Assembly: GCF_002013375.1 (NCBI RefSeq)
Contig: NZ_MAEW01000003.1
Span: 496,001-560,000, forward strand
Direction: 5' to 3'
Length of the DNA: 64,000 nt
Source: Mycobacterium sp. D16Q13
GTDB taxonomy: Bacteria; Actinomycetota; Actinomycetes; Mycobacteriales; Mycobacteriaceae
Of the stretch, positions 17,780 through 33,486 are shown piece by piece (the stretch's first letter is position 1; every line of letters starts with the position of its first letter). The notes beneath the pieces are model-generated. The model was not told the origin of the DNA. It saw only the letters and a program-made list of their open reading frames with translations, and made no database searches. The position numbers and the translations under genes were made by a program.

Positions 17780-18753
17780 CAGCGAGCACTCTCCGCGTCG
17801 GCGGGCACATCGGTAGCGGTTTCCGGCACCACGCCATCAACCCGGCTGCGGTACTGCACGGCATCGTCGGTCAACGACAGATACGCATCCTCCAGCGAAA
17901 CTCGTTGTGGGGAAAGTTCGTACAACGTCACACCGCGACGTGCCGCGAGCTCGCCGACCTGCTCGATGAGAGCACCGCTGACTTCCAACACACTTTCTTC
18001 TCCACTGCGTTCCGAGACCTTCACCGAGAACCCGCTTTCCTCCACCGCCGCGCGCAGGATGTCGATCTGGGGGCTGCGCACCCGCACCACGTCGGCACCG
18101 GCCCGGCTCACAAACTCATGCATGGACGTCGCCGCGATCAGGCGGCCCCGCCCGATGACCACCAATTGGTCTGCGGTATTGGCCATTTCGGACAGCAGAT
18201 GACTTGAGACCAGCACCGTGCGCCCCTGCGCGGCCAGGCTTTGCATGAGCGTCCGGATCCAGTGGATGCCCTCGGGGTCCAAACCATTGACGGGCTCGTC
18301 GAACAACAGCACCTGAGGATCACCGAGTAACGCCACGGCAATGCCCAACCGCTGGGACATCCCCAGCGAGAAGGTGCCGGCGTGCCGATTGGCAACTTCG
18401 GTAAGGCCGACCATCTCCAGCACTTCATCCACGCGTCGGGAGGGAATGTCATTGGCGGCGGCGATCCATCGCAGGTGGTTGCGTGCCGACCGGTTGGGGT
18501 GAAACTGCTTGGGATCCAACAGCGCACCGACCTCGCGAAGCGGATGGTCGATCTCGTGGTACTGCTTGCCGCCGATCGTCGCCGTCCCGGAGGTCGGACG
18601 CGCGAGCCCGACGATCATCCGCAGCGTGGTCGACTTACCTGCCCCATTGGGGCCCAGGAACCCGGTCACGACGCCTGGCTCGACGGTGACGGAGAGGTCG
18701 TCGACCGCCGGGGTCTGCCCATATACCTTGGTCAGCGACCGCAGTTCGATCAT
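17779..18753 (-). CDS. ABC transporter ATP-binding protein
   Basis: A 324-aa exporter-type ATPase, close to the BcrA/DrrA pattern. Walker A is GPNGAGKST, the signature is SLGMSQRLG, Walker B is VLLFDEPVNGLDP, and the switch His lies in VSSHLL. The C-terminal extension of about 100 residues is usual for this class. The ATG at 18753 gives an N-terminus of MIELRSLTKVYG; a longer frame adds only non-conserved residues. It starts 17 nt after thiG, so it may be co-transcribed with the thi genes. Confidence 0.92.
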   Translation of the reverse strand: MIELRSLTKVYGQTPAVDDLSVTVEPGVVTGFLGPNGAGKSTTLRMIVGLARPTSGTATIGGKQYHEIDHPLREVGALLDPKQFHPNRSARNHLRWIAAANDIPSRRVDEVLEMVGLTEVANRHAGTFSLGMSQRLGIAVALLGDPQVLLFDEPVNGLDPEGIHWIRTLMQSLAAQGRTVLVSSHLLSEMANTADQLVVIGRGRLIAATSMHEFVSRAGADVVRVRSPQIDILRAAVEESGFSVKVSERSGEESVLEVSGALIEQVGELAARRGVTLYELSPQRVSLEDAYLSLTDDAVQYRSRVDGVVPETATDVPADAESAR

Positions 18754-18770
18754 GCGGCCCACTATGCCAG

Positions 18771-19752
<982 letters not shown>

Positions 19753-19756
<4 letters not shown>

Positions 19757-20814
19757 CGGGCCTCCTGACTATGTGCCTTCTCGAACCGGCGGGGATCGAC
19801 GGCGGCCGGCGACTCGCCACCGTCAAGCAGCGCCCCTATCGTCTTCGCCGTCCACGGCGCGAGGAGAAATCCGGACCGGCCATGCCCGGCCGCCACGAGG
19901 GTGCGGTCATCGATCCTGCCCACCAAGGGCAGATTGTCCTCGGTCATCGGGCGAAGCCCCGCCGCGCATTCGGCGAATTCGTACTCGCCCAGACAGGGCA
20001 GCACCGCGCACGCGTCATCCAGCAGGTCCCGCACTCCCGCCACGGCCGGCGCGGTGTCGTGGCCGTGCTCGTACTGCGTGGCGCCGACGACGACGCCGTC
20101 CTCCCGGGGCACCAGGTAGACGTGTCGCCCATGGACCCGCGCCCGGATGACATGTGTGGGGGGCGGCATCGCGCCGGGACGCCGCCGGAGCCGCAGCACC
20201 TCACCCTTCACCGGGCGAACCGGCAGATCTGCGAGCGTTGCCGCCGCTACCCCGTTGGCGACCACGATCTGGTCGTCCGGCACCTCATCGACCGTGGCAA
20301 CCGGCGCGCCCCTTCGCACACCGAGCGCCTCGCAGTCGGCGGTCAGGGCGTGCAGCACCTTGCGATTGTCGACGGCGAGTTCCTCGGGCGCGGTGAACCC
20401 GCGGCGGATGTTCTGCGCCAGCAGCGGCTCGACATCCCGGGCGTTGGCGGTCTCTGCGACGGTATGGCCCCGCCCGGCCAGCCAGTTGATCATCGTGCGC
20501 AGCTCGCCGACATCGGCGGTGTCGACGGCCACGGTAAGCGACCCCCGCGCGGTGATCACGGTGTTTTCCACGCCTTCGTCGATGAAGCCGTCCCGCCAGA
20601 TCCCGAGGGATTCGATACCCAGACCCAGCAGGTCATCCTCACCGGGCCACGCCTCGCTGTACGGCGCGAGCATCCCGCCCGCCACCCATGACGGGCCCTT
20701 GCGGCCGTCATCGTGAACGGTGACCCGCCAACCCCGACGGGCGGCTTCACGTGCCACGGAAAGGCCGATGACACCGCCGCCGATCACGGCGACCGAGCCT
20801 TGTTGAGACGACAT
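19753..20814 (-). CDS. thiO: glycine oxidase ThiO
   Basis: A 353-aa FAD enzyme that oxidises glycine to dehydroglycine for thiazole synthesis. The N-terminus carries the dinucleotide motif [20 protein letters not shown], and the C-terminus has [19 protein letters not shown] and [16 protein letters not shown]. The ATG at 20814 (MSSQQGS) was chosen; an upstream ATG at 20844 lies inside the TPP riboswitch aptamer and cannot be the normal start. First gene of the riboswitch-controlled thi operon. Confidence 0.95.
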
Positions 20815-20829
20815 CACAATCGGAGTCAC

Positions 20830-20920
20830 TCCCTTCGCCGGCATGACCCGGATCAGGTCGGACGGTCAGGGCTGGATTCGTTGGCCCACTCTCAGCCCGC
20901 TCATCCCGGGGCTCCCGCGT
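20830..20920 (-). promoter_or_regulatory. TPP riboswitch (thi box) upstream of thiO
   Basis: Read on the minus strand the region carries the thi-box elements in order: GGAGCCCCGGGATGAGC, then GGGCTGAGAGTGGG with the invariant CTGAGA (20890-20895), then ACCTGATCCGGGT (20846-20858), and finally CATGCCGGCGAAGGGA. These are the conserved TPP-sensing junctions. The aptamer's 3' end is only 15 nt from the thiO start and its terminal AAGGGA is purine-rich, so control is likely at translation initiation rather than by a terminator. TPP binding should shut off thiO-thiS-thiG. Confidence 0.92.
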
Positions 20921-20952
20921 TACTTACACCTACAACGCTAGCGTCTTCGACT

Positions 20953-21627
20953 ATGCACCCGCGTTCGACCCGTCTTGAGTCCGCTCACCTCTATCTCTGC
21001 ACCGATGCCCGTCGGGAGCGCGGCGATCTCGCCGAGTTCGTCGACGCCGCCCTCGCCGGTGGGGTCGACATCGTGCAGCTGCGCGACAAGGGCTCGGTGG
21101 GTGAGCAGCAGTTCGGCCGCCTCGAGCCCCTCGAGGAGCTCGAGTATCTGGCGATTCTCGGTGCGGCCGCGGCCCGTCACGGTGCACTGTTCGCGGTCAA
21201 CGACCGCGCCGATATCGCCCGGGCAGCGGGGGCCGACATCCTGCACCTCGGCCAGGACGATCTGCCGCTTTCGGTCGCCCGGGAGATCGTCGGACCCGAT
21301 GTGCTGATCGGCCGGTCGACCCATGACGCCGACCAAGCCGCGGTGGCCGCAGCCGATGACGAGGTCGGCTACTTCTGTTGCGGACCGTGCTGGCCGACGC
21401 CCACCAAGCCGGGCCGCACCGCGCCCGGGTTGGGTCTGGTGAAAGCGGCCGCTGATCTTGGGACTTCTCAACCCTGGTTCGCGATCGGCGGCATCGACGA
21501 GGCGCGGGTGCCCGACGTGGTCGCCGCCGGAGCGTCACGAATCGTCGTCGTGCGCGCGATCACCGCGGCAGCCGATCCCCGCGCGGCGGCAGCGTCGCTT
21601 CGCGAGCTGGTCCTTCACCGAGTGTGA
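20953..21627 (+). CDS. thiE: thiamin-phosphate synthase
   Basis: A 224-aa TIM-barrel enzyme that joins HMP-pyrophosphate and thiazole phosphate to give thiamin phosphate. Visible signatures are [53 protein letters not shown] and [13 protein letters not shown]. It is divergent from the riboswitch-controlled thiO. A TAGCGT element at 20939-20944 lies 8 nt before the ATG and there is no Shine-Dalgarno sequence, so the mRNA may be nearly leaderless. Its stop codon lies in the left arm of a long hairpin. Confidence 0.95.
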   Translation: MHPRSTRLESAHLYLCTDARRERGDLAEFVDAALAGGVDIVQLRDKGSVGEQQFGRLEPLEELEYLAILGAAAARHGALFAVNDRADIARAAGADILHLGQDDLPLSVAREIVGPDVLIGRSTHDADQAAVAAADDEVGYFCCGPCWPTPTKPGRTAPGLGLVKAAADLGTSQPWFAIGGIDEARVPDVVAAGASRIVVVRAITAAADPRAAAASLRELVLHRV

Positions 21628-21675
21628 AGCTGCGGCGCGATTTCAGCCGAATCGTCGCCATAGCTTCACACTCGG
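21618..21675. terminator. long hairpin between convergent thiE and lipoprotein gene
   Basis: CCGAGTGTGAAGCT (21618-21631) and AGCTTCACACTCGG (21662-21675) are perfect 14-bp reverse complements. A second stem inside them (GGCG-CGATT with AATCG-t-CGCC) extends the structure. There is no U-run on either strand, as is common for mycobacterial hairpin terminators. It sits between two converging genes and can serve both; it contains the thiE stop codon. Confidence 0.75.
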
Positions 21676-21683
21676 CGTGAGCG

Positions 21684-22055
21684 TCAGGGCCAGATCTGCG
21701 CGGGGGCGTCCGGATACTTCGCCTTCCACCCCACCCAGGGCACGTCGGTGGGCCCGATCGCGCTCTCGAGAATGGTCCACTTCGGCCCGGTCTTTCTGAG
21801 CAGGCCCTCATACCGGGTCGGGTTGGAGCCGCCGGTGTCCTGCAGCTGACCGTCGATGAGCGCCCAGTCGTCAGCACTCTTGAACATCTTCACGTCGAGT
21901 TTGACGGGTTTACCCAGGTCAGCCTCGACGCGAGCGAGCGCGGTGGCCACCACCTCGTTGCGGTCACCCGGCCCACTCTCGGCTTTCTCTGAGCCGCAGG
22001 CGCCCATCAGCACGCTCGTGATCATCGCCAACGTCAGAAGAAATCCGATGCGCAT
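21684..22055 (-). CDS. small putative lipoprotein
   Basis: A 123-aa protein with a lipoprotein signal (lipobox MGAC at about residue 20). The mature part includes DDWALIDGQLQDTGG and SAIGPTDVPWVGW, and the fold looks like a single small alpha+beta domain of the type that follows many mycobacterial lipoprotein signals. I do not recognise a family with a known function. It lies 9 nt after mutT3 on the same strand and is absent from the matching M. tuberculosis order. Confidence 0.75.
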   Translation of the reverse strand: MRIGFLLTLAMITSVLMGACGSEKAESGPGDRNEVVATALARVEADLGKPVKLDVKMFKSADDWALIDGQLQDTGGSNPTRYEGLLRKTGPKWTILESAIGPTDVPWVGWKAKYPDAPAQIWP

Positions 22056-22064
22056 AACGGCACG

Positions 22065-22655
22065 CTACGGCAGTTGCCAAGCGAAACGCCCGGGCTCAAG
22101 CTCGACAGTGCCGAGCCCATCCACGCCACTTGGCAACATTTCGACAACCCGCAGCATTGGCCAGGCCGATTTGAACCCGGGATGCAACCGCATCCCCTCG
22201 ATTTTTTCCTCGGGCACCCACCGCAGCTCGGTGCTCTCGTGATTGGCCTCCGTGGGCAACAACTCGGTGGCATCGGCAACGACCGTGGTGTACGTCCAAT
22301 GCGCCTGACCATCAATGCGTTTCGTCACCACCGAGGAGCGGATGGTCATCGCACCAGGTGCGATGCCCGCCTCTTCGGCTGCCTCCCGAAGCGCGGCCTG
22401 CTCGGCGGACTCATGGCTGTCCCGTGCACCCCCGGGCAATGCCCAGGTACCTCCCTGATGGCTCCACCAGGCGCGATGCTGCAGCAGGACAGCGGGCTGG
22501 CCGCTCGCCAGTGGTGCGCGCAACAGCAAACCCGCCGCACCGAACCGTCCCCAGAATCGTGCACCCGTGTCAGCGACAACCCATCCGTCACCGTCGCCAC
22601 GCACAGAGTCCACAGTAGAGCCACCAAAGGCTAAATATGCTCTTAGACTTTCCAT
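22065..22655 (-). CDS. mutT3: NUDIX hydrolase MutT3
   Basis: A 196-aa NUDIX hydrolase matching M. tuberculosis MutT3 (Rv0413). Shared stretches include VRGDGDGWVVADTG, RFGAAGLLLRAP, HRAWWSHQGGTWALPGG and the NUDIX box GARDSHESAEQAALREAAEE. The role proposed for the family is clearing oxidised nucleotides such as 8-oxo-dGTP. The start is uncertain: ATG 22655 is used, but GTG codons just before VRGDGDG would give a protein closer to the M. tuberculosis one. Only 26 nt separate it from the divergent glnX. Confidence 0.85.
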   Translation of the reverse strand: MESLRAYLAFGGSTVDSVRGDGDGWVVADTGARFWGRFGAAGLLLRAPLASGQPAVLLQHRAWWSHQGGTWALPGGARDSHESAEQAALREAAEEAGIAPGAMTIRSSVVTKRIDGQAHWTYTTVVADATELLPTEANHESTELRWVPEEKIEGMRLHPGFKSAWPMLRVVEMLPSGVDGLGTVELEPGRFAWQLP

Positions 22656-22681
22656 TAAGGCCGGGGAGAGGAAGGTAAGAG

Positions 22682-24006
22682 GTGACTGTCGGGACGACGC
22701 GGTTAGCGCACCCGTCGACCGAGCCCGTCGGCGCGACCACACCGGTCGTGCCGGCTCATCCGTGGTGGTGGTTTCTCAAGTCCACACCCGGCAAGATTCT
22801 GATGCTCGGTATCGTCCTGGCCACCGCTGGTGTGCTGTCCGCGGTGGCCACTTCGGCGAGCGTGCAGAACCGGCAACTCGCCCTGAGCACGGTGCTCAAC
22901 CACACTGAACCCTTGGCCTACTCGGCCGGACAGCTGTACAGCACCCTGTCGGTCGCCGATGCCGCCGCGACCACAGCGTTCATCGCGGGCACCGAACCTC
23001 AGGGTGTTCGGGAACGGTATGAGCAGGCGATCACCGATGCCTCGACCGCACTCGTCGCCGCGTCCAGCGGTCTGACCGACAGACCGATGCAGGAGCTGCT
23101 GAGCCGGATCAACGCCGAACTGTCGGTCTACACCGGATTGGTCGAGACCGCGCGCACCAACAACCGGGCAAGCAATCCCGTCGGCGCCTCGTATCTGAGT
23201 GAGGCGTCCGCGCTGATGCAACACACGATCCTGCCCGACGCGCAGCTTCTCTACGAGGAGACGTCCAATCGGGTCGACCAGGAGACCAGTGCGTCCACCC
23301 GGGTGCCCTTCCCCGTGATCGTCATCGTGCTGGGCACCATGATCGGCGGGGTCTTCGGCCATCGCTGGTTGTCCAAGAAGACTCGGCGCATGGTCAATCC
23401 CGGCATGCTGGCCGGTGGTGCGGCGCTACTGCTTATGGTGGTTTGGGTGGGTATCGCATTGGCCGTCTCAGCCTCCCTGGGCACCGATGCGCGCAATGGC
23501 GGCGCTCATTCGCTGAAAACCATCACCCAACTGGTCATCTCGGCCCAGCAGGCACGTGCCGACGAGACCCTTGCCCTCATCCGTCGCGGCGACGAGAACG
23601 TCCGCAAGAAGTCGTACTACGACCGCATCGACGAGATGGAACGCAAGATCGACGAATACCTGAAGAATCCGGATGCCATCGCCCGGGCAGACCTGGAGCG
23701 GGCGCAGCAGCTGCTCACCAGGTGGCGACTGGCGGATGACCGGATCAACGCCTATATCGGCGTCGGCAACTACCAAGCCGCGACCCAGGTGGCTCTGGGC
23801 AGCAGTGAATCAGACTCGACGCCGGCCTTCGACAGTCTCGACGCGGCACTGCGCAACGGTGTGCAGGACAGCCGGCGTCAGCTCCGCTCGGGTGTCCTCA
23901 ACGCCGAGCGCGCCTTGACCTTGTCCTCGGCGGGAGCGTTGATCCTCTCGGTGGGCGGTGCGATCTGCGTGGGAGTCGGCCTGTGGCCGAGGCTGAGCGA
24001 GTACCG

Positions 24007-24010
<4 letters not shown>
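22682..24010 (+). CDS. glnX: membrane sensor protein GlnX (Rv0412c homologue)
   Basis: A 442-aa membrane protein with four hydrophobic segments at about residues 38-58, 208-228, 240-262 and 412-434. Between the first two lies an extracytoplasmic helical domain, and another lies between the third and fourth, like sensor domains of chemoreceptors. Its place before glnH and pknG matches M. tuberculosis, where GlnX links the GlnH binding protein to the kinase PknG in sensing aspartate/glutamate. The GTG start has GGAAGG ahead of it, and it overlaps glnH by 4 nt (ATGA). Confidence 0.9.
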
Positions 24011-28369
<4,359 letters not shown>

Positions 28370-28373
<4 letters not shown>

Positions 28374-30457
28374 CGGGTCAGATCCTGTGCCTGGATCGCG
28401 GTGATGGCGACGGTGTTGACGATGTCCTCCACCAGTGCCCCACGGGACAGGTCGTTGATGGGCTTGCGCAACCCCTGCAGGACCGGCCCGATGGCGATGG
28501 CACCGGCACTGCGCTGCACGGCCTTATAGGTGTTGTTCCCGGTGTTGAGGTCCGGGAAGATCAGCACCGTCGCACGTCCGGCGACCGGGGAGTCGGGCAT
28601 CTTGGTGGCCGCCACCGAGGGCTCCACCGCCGCGTCGTACTGGATGGGCCCTTCCACCAGCAGCTCGGGCTGCCTGGCGCGCACCAGTTCGGTGGCGACG
28701 CGCACCTTTTCGACCTCGGCACCGCTACCGGAGGTTCCCGTCGAGTAGGACAGCATCGCGACCCGCGGGTCGATACCGAACTGTGCGGCCGTGCGCGCCG
28801 AGGAGATGGCGATATCGGCCAACTGCTCGGAGGTCGGGTCGGGCACGATGGCGCAATCGCCGTATGCCAACACCCGGTCGGCCAGGCACATCAAGAAGAT
28901 GCTGGACACTGTAGAAACACCGGACGTCGTCCTTATGATTTCGAACGCTGGCCTAATCGTATGCGCGGTGGTGTGCGCCGCACCCGAGACCATGCCATCG
29001 ACGATGTCGTTGTAGACCAGCATGGTGCCGAAATATGAGACGTTGCGCATGATCTCGCGCGCCCGATCGGCCGTCATGCCCTTGTGCTTGCGCAGCTCGA
29101 AATACTGGCCCGCGAACTGCTCGGCGAGCTCGCTTGTCTTGGGGCTGACGACCAGGGCGTTCGAGATATCGACACCGAGCTCGGCAGCACGGGAACGAAT
29201 TTCGGCCTCTTCACCCAGGATCGTCAGATCAGCGACCTGACGTTGCAGCAGCCGGCCCGCCGCCTTGAGAATCCTGTCGTCGTCGCCCTCGGGCAGCACA
29301 ATGCGCTTGCGGTTATCCCGCGCCCGGTCCAGCAGCTGATACTCGAACATCTGCGGTGTGGTGACAGACGGTATCGGGATGGCAAGCTGCGCGATGAGAT
29401 CTGCGCCGTCGACATGCCTGTCCATCAACGCGAGCGCGGTGTCGATCTTGCGGGCGGAGGCGGCGGTCACCCGGCCACGGGCATGCGCCGCCGCACTCGC
29501 AGTCTCGAACGTCCCCGAATCCGTCGCGATGATCGGCAGCCTCAGTCCGATACCGTCCACCAAGTCGGCGATCCTCGGATGCAGCTTGAGTCCGCCGTTC
29601 AGAATGATGGCGGACAGCGATGGAAATCCCTCCGCCACATGAGCACTGGCCACCGCGAGCAACACATCGGAACGGTCCGCGGGGAAGATGACGGCTTGCC
29701 CCTCCTGCAGTCGTTCCAGGCAATGCTCGGCCGTCATGCCCGCGACCATGAAGCTGGTGGCCTCACGTGACACCAGCGCCTCGTCACCGCTGACCAACGA
29801 GCCGTTGACCGCCTTCATGAGTTCTTCAACCGACGGCGAGAACAACAGCGGCACCTCGGGCAGCACCCAGGCCGGCTTGTCGAACCGCGACAACGCCTGG
29901 CGCACCTCGGGCAGCTGATCGGGGTCACACCGGTTGGCGACAATGGCCGCGGTGTGCGCACGCTGCGCCTTGAGCTCTCCGAGGCAGACCTCGGCAAGAG
30001 CCGCTATCTCCTCGGGAGTCCGATCGAATCCCTTGATGGTCAACAGGACCGGGGCACCGAGATTGACGGCGATGCGCGCGTTGGTGCTCAGTTCGCTGGG
30101 ACTGGCGACATCGGTGTAGTCACTGCCGACAATCACCACGGCGTCGCAGCGCTCCGCCACCGAGTGGTATCTGTCGACGATCGCGGCGATCGCCGCGTCC
30201 GGATCCTGGTGCAGATCGTGGTACGAGACGCCGAGACAGTCCTCATACGCGATGTCGGCGGTGCTCTGCTCCAGCAGCAGTTCCAGGATGTAGTCCACAC
30301 TTTCCCCGGACCGCGCGATCGGGCGGAATACACCCACGCGCGCCACCGTGGCGGCCAGCCGATGCATCACACCCAGTGCGACGGTGGACTTTCCGGTGTC
30401 GCCTTCGGGCGAGGCAATGTAGATACTCGATGCCTTCAATCCTCTAGCCTCGGTCAT
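28370..30457 (-). CDS. pta: phosphate acetyltransferase (long form)
   Basis: A 695-aa enzyme converting acetyl-CoA + Pi to acetyl phosphate + CoA. The N-terminal half is the BioD-like P-loop/DRTGG regulatory part ([11 protein letters not shown]), and the C-terminal half is the catalytic phosphotransacetylase domain, with [28 protein letters not shown] and [16 protein letters not shown]. Length matches the long Pta class of mycobacteria and enterobacteria. It overlaps both ackA downstream and the alpha-mannosidase gene upstream by 4 nt. Confidence 0.96.
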
Positions 30458-33456
30458 GCGCGCCTTTCTACGCCGGGAAATCGCAGCGTCAAGATCTTGA
30501 ACGGTCGGAGTGTCAGGTGCATCGCCTCACCGTCAAAACTGACGACACCGGCTGCGTCGGAGGGTTCAACGGAACGCTCCAGCAGGTCGGTGACGAGCGC
30601 CCGTTGGTGGTCGAAGTTCGTCAGGAGTGTCGTCTCGGCCCGTCCGCCGCGCGACTCATACAACCGCACGATCACATCGCCGGAGCCGTCCAGCGCCAGC
30701 TTCACCGATTCCACCACGACGGCCGGGTTATCCAAGCTGACAAGCGGTTCGATGTTCCGCACTGCGCCGCCGACAACGCGCGAGGCGAGGTTGCGCCGGT
30801 ATCCCTGCTCGACGGCGTCGCCGATCATCGCGGCCGGCCGCACCGAGAACTTCAGGCGGTGATGCCCTTGGTCGCAATCGGGATCTGGGAACAGCGGGGC
30901 GCGCAGCAATGACATCCGCACGACGGTGGTGGAACCACTACGGCTGATGTCGTGCCCGTAGGTGGAATCGTTGGCCACCGCCACCCCGTAGCCGGATTCG
31001 CCCACATGTACCCAGCGGTGCGCGCATATCTCGAACTTGGCTTCGTCCCATGAGGTGTTGGCGTGCGTGGGCCGATACACATGGCCGAACTGAGTTTCCG
31101 ATGCCGACCGGTCGGCCTGCACATCGAAGGGGAAGGCCAGCTTGAGCAGCTTTTCGGTCTCGTGCCAATCGATGTCGATGTCGATGTCCAGTGCGGGCGA
31201 CTCGGCCTGCAATGTTATTCGTTGCACCACATGCGAATTCCCGAATGTCCGCTCGATGACCAGCGCACCGTCCACGACGGTGACCGAGTCCGCCGACGTG
31301 AGATGGGTGACGGTGTTCCGGTAGAAGCCGTCGATATCCCAGGCGTCCCATTGGTTCGGCGTATCACGATGCAACTGCAGCAGATTCCCGGGTGCGGCCA
31401 TGGCCTCCCGGCCGGTGGCCGCGTCGACGAGCGAGACCAATAGCCCGTCGGCATCGAAGGTGGCGGCGAGAATCCCGTTGTCCAGCAGGAATCCTCTCCC
31501 GATCTTCGCGGGAGCGACCTGCCGCGGCTCGTCGACGGCGGCAGCGCCCAGGGCGGGCACCCCGTCGCGATCGTGCGGCGCGGCATTGAAGATCAGCCTG
31601 TGGTCACCCTTACCCGCCAGGGCCCGTGTCGCCGACTCGATGATGGTTTCGAGTCTTTTCGCGATGGCCGCATAGTTCCGCTCGGCGTCGCGGTGAACCC
31701 AGGCTATGGAGCTGCCGGGCAGGATGTCGTGGAACTGCTGCAGCAGCACCAGCTTCCAGATCTCGTCCAGCTCGACGTACGGGTACTCAAAGCCGGTGCG
31801 CACCGCGGCCGTGGCCGCCCACAGCTCGGCCTCCCGCAACAGATGCTCGCTGCGACGGTTGCCCTGTTTCGTATTCGCCTGCGAGGTGTAGGTGCCGCGG
31901 TGCAGCTCCAAATAGAGTTCACCGGACCAGCGCGGTGGGTTGACGTACTCGGCTTGAGCGGCGGCGAAGAACTCTGCCGGGGCCCCCAGGGACACCGTTG
32001 GGGAACCTTCCAGGGAACGTTTTCGCGTGGCATAGGCCAGCATTTCCCGCGTGGGGCCGCCGCCACCGTCGCCGTAGCCGAAGGGCACCAGCGACATGGT
32101 GCCCGCACCGGAGTCGCGATAGTTGCGCTGGGCATGAGCGAGGTCGCCGCCACCGAGGTCGGAGTTGTAGGTGTCGACGGGCGGGAAATGCGTGAACACC
32201 CCGGTGCCGTCGATCCCCTCCCAGATGAAGGTGTGATGCGGCATCCGGTTCACCGAGTTCCAGGAAATCTTCTGTGTCAGAAAGTATTCCGAACCTGATG
32301 CAGCAACAATCTGGGGCATGGCCGCGGAGTAGCCAAACGAATCGGGCAGCCACACCTCCGGGGTGTCGATCCCGAACTCGTCGAGAAAGAACTGCTTGCC
32401 CGCCACGAACTGGCGTGCCATCGCCTCCGCCCCGGGCATGTTCGTGTCGGCCTCCACCCACATGCCACCCACCGGAATGAACTGTCCCGCAGCGACCTTC
32501 TCCTTGATACGGGCGAACAGCGTGGGGTACGTGTCCTTGATCCACGCGTACTGCTGCGCCGAGGAGCAGGCGAAACGGAAATCGGGATGCCGGTCCATGA
32601 GGTCGACCATGTTCGAGAAGGTTCGCGCGCACTTGCGGACCGTCTCACGCACCGGCCACAACCAGGCGGAGTCGATATGGGCGTGCCCGACAGCGGTGAT
32701 CCGATGGGCACTGGCATATGCGGGGCGCGCCAGCACCTCGGCAAGTTCGGCACGTCCGGCAGCCGCGGTGCCCGCGAGATCATCGGGATTCACCGTGTCC
32801 AGCGCGCGTTCCAGGGCGCGCAGGATCTCGTGCCGGCGCGGCAGATCCTCGGGGAGCGTGTGCATCAGCCCGTCGAGGGTGGCGATGTCCTGTTGCAGCC
32901 CCCATAGGTTCAGGTCTCGTAACGCGAGATCGATACCACCCAACCGATACAGCGCCTCGTCACCGGAGGTGGCCTTGTCTCCCAACGGCATTGGTGACCA
33001 GAAGTGCTTACCGATGTCCGGGTTGGCGGCGGCCTCGATGTAGAAGTCCACCGGGGCAGCCGGATCGTCGATGGGCACGAACGCGTTGCGCGGCGCGATG
33101 CCCTTCACCACGGTGCCGTCGGGCCGGTACACCAGCCCCTCGGCGTTGAAACCCGGCCCTCCGGTGAACCCGAGTTCCACCCTCATCTCCGGGGCACCCT
33201 CGGAGCGACCGCGCCACTGTTCCGGAACGGTGCCCGTCACGTGCAGCCACATCGTCGACCACGGTGGTCCCCATGGCGTCCCGGGAGTGATCTCGGTGAA
33301 GTCCTGTGTCGCCGCCTCGGCGAACGGCACGGGCTCCCCGGGCACGGCCCACGCCGTCAGCATCAGCGGTGCCGAATCCACATAGACGGCACTGTTCAGG
33401 CGCTTGTCGACAAAACGCCGGATGCGGTCCTCAACGATTCGCCGGTCGTCATGCAT
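30454..33456 (-). CDS. glycoside hydrolase family 38 alpha-mannosidase
   Basis: A 1000-aa GH38 enzyme. The metal-binding HAHIDSAWLWPVRET and the nucleophile Asp372 in WLPDSFGYSAAMPQI are intact, as is GGMWVEADTNMPGAEA. The C-terminal half is the beta-rich GH38C region. No signal peptide is visible, so it should act in the cytoplasm on mannose-containing oligosaccharides or glycoconjugates. M. tuberculosis has a GH38 enzyme, Rv0648. Its stop overlaps the pta start by 4 nt, so mannoside cleavage and the acetate pathway genes are translated from one message, an odd pairing. Confidence 0.93.
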   Translation of the reverse strand: MHDDRRIVEDRIRRFVDKRLNSAVYVDSAPLMLTAWAVPGEPVPFAEAATQDFTEITPGTPWGPPWSTMWLHVTGTVPEQWRGRSEGAPEMRVELGFTGGPGFNAEGLVYRPDGTVVKGIAPRNAFVPIDDPAAPVDFYIEAAANPDIGKHFWSPMPLGDKATSGDEALYRLGGIDLALRDLNLWGLQQDIATLDGLMHTLPEDLPRRHEILRALERALDTVNPDDLAGTAAAGRAELAEVLARPAYASAHRITAVGHAHIDSAWLWPVRETVRKCARTFSNMVDLMDRHPDFRFACSSAQQYAWIKDTYPTLFARIKEKVAAGQFIPVGGMWVEADTNMPGAEAMARQFVAGKQFFLDEFGIDTPEVWLPDSFGYSAAMPQIVAASGSEYFLTQKISWNSVNRMPHHTFIWEGIDGTGVFTHFPPVDTYNSDLGGGDLAHAQRNYRDSGAGTMSLVPFGYGDGGGGPTREMLAYATRKRSLEGSPTVSLGAPAEFFAAAQAEYVNPPRWSGELYLELHRGTYTSQANTKQGNRRSEHLLREAELWAATAAVRTGFEYPYVELDEIWKLVLLQQFHDILPGSSIAWVHRDAERNYAAIAKRLETIIESATRALAGKGDHRLIFNAAPHDRDGVPALGAAAVDEPRQVAPAKIGRGFLLDNGILAATFDADGLLVSLVDAATGREAMAAPGNLLQLHRDTPNQWDAWDIDGFYRNTVTHLTSADSVTVVDGALVIERTFGNSHVVQRITLQAESPALDIDIDIDWHETEKLLKLAFPFDVQADRSASETQFGHVYRPTHANTSWDEAKFEICAHRWVHVGESGYGVAVANDSTYGHDISRSGSTTVVRMSLLRAPLFPDPDCDQGHHRLKFSVRPAAMIGDAVEQGYRRNLASRVVGGAVRNIEPLVSLDNPAVVVESVKLALDGSGDVIVRLYESRGGRAETTLLTNFDHQRALVTDLLERSVEPSDAAGVVSFDGEAMHLTLRPFKILTLRFPGVERRA

Positions 33457-33486
33457 GAACTGACCCTATCGGCTAACTATTTCGCT

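Noticed and set aside
20815..20844. Upstream ATG for thiO at 20844
   Set aside because: It lies within the TPP aptamer's conserved 3' segment, so translation from it would require an unfolded riboswitch and adds non-conserved residues.
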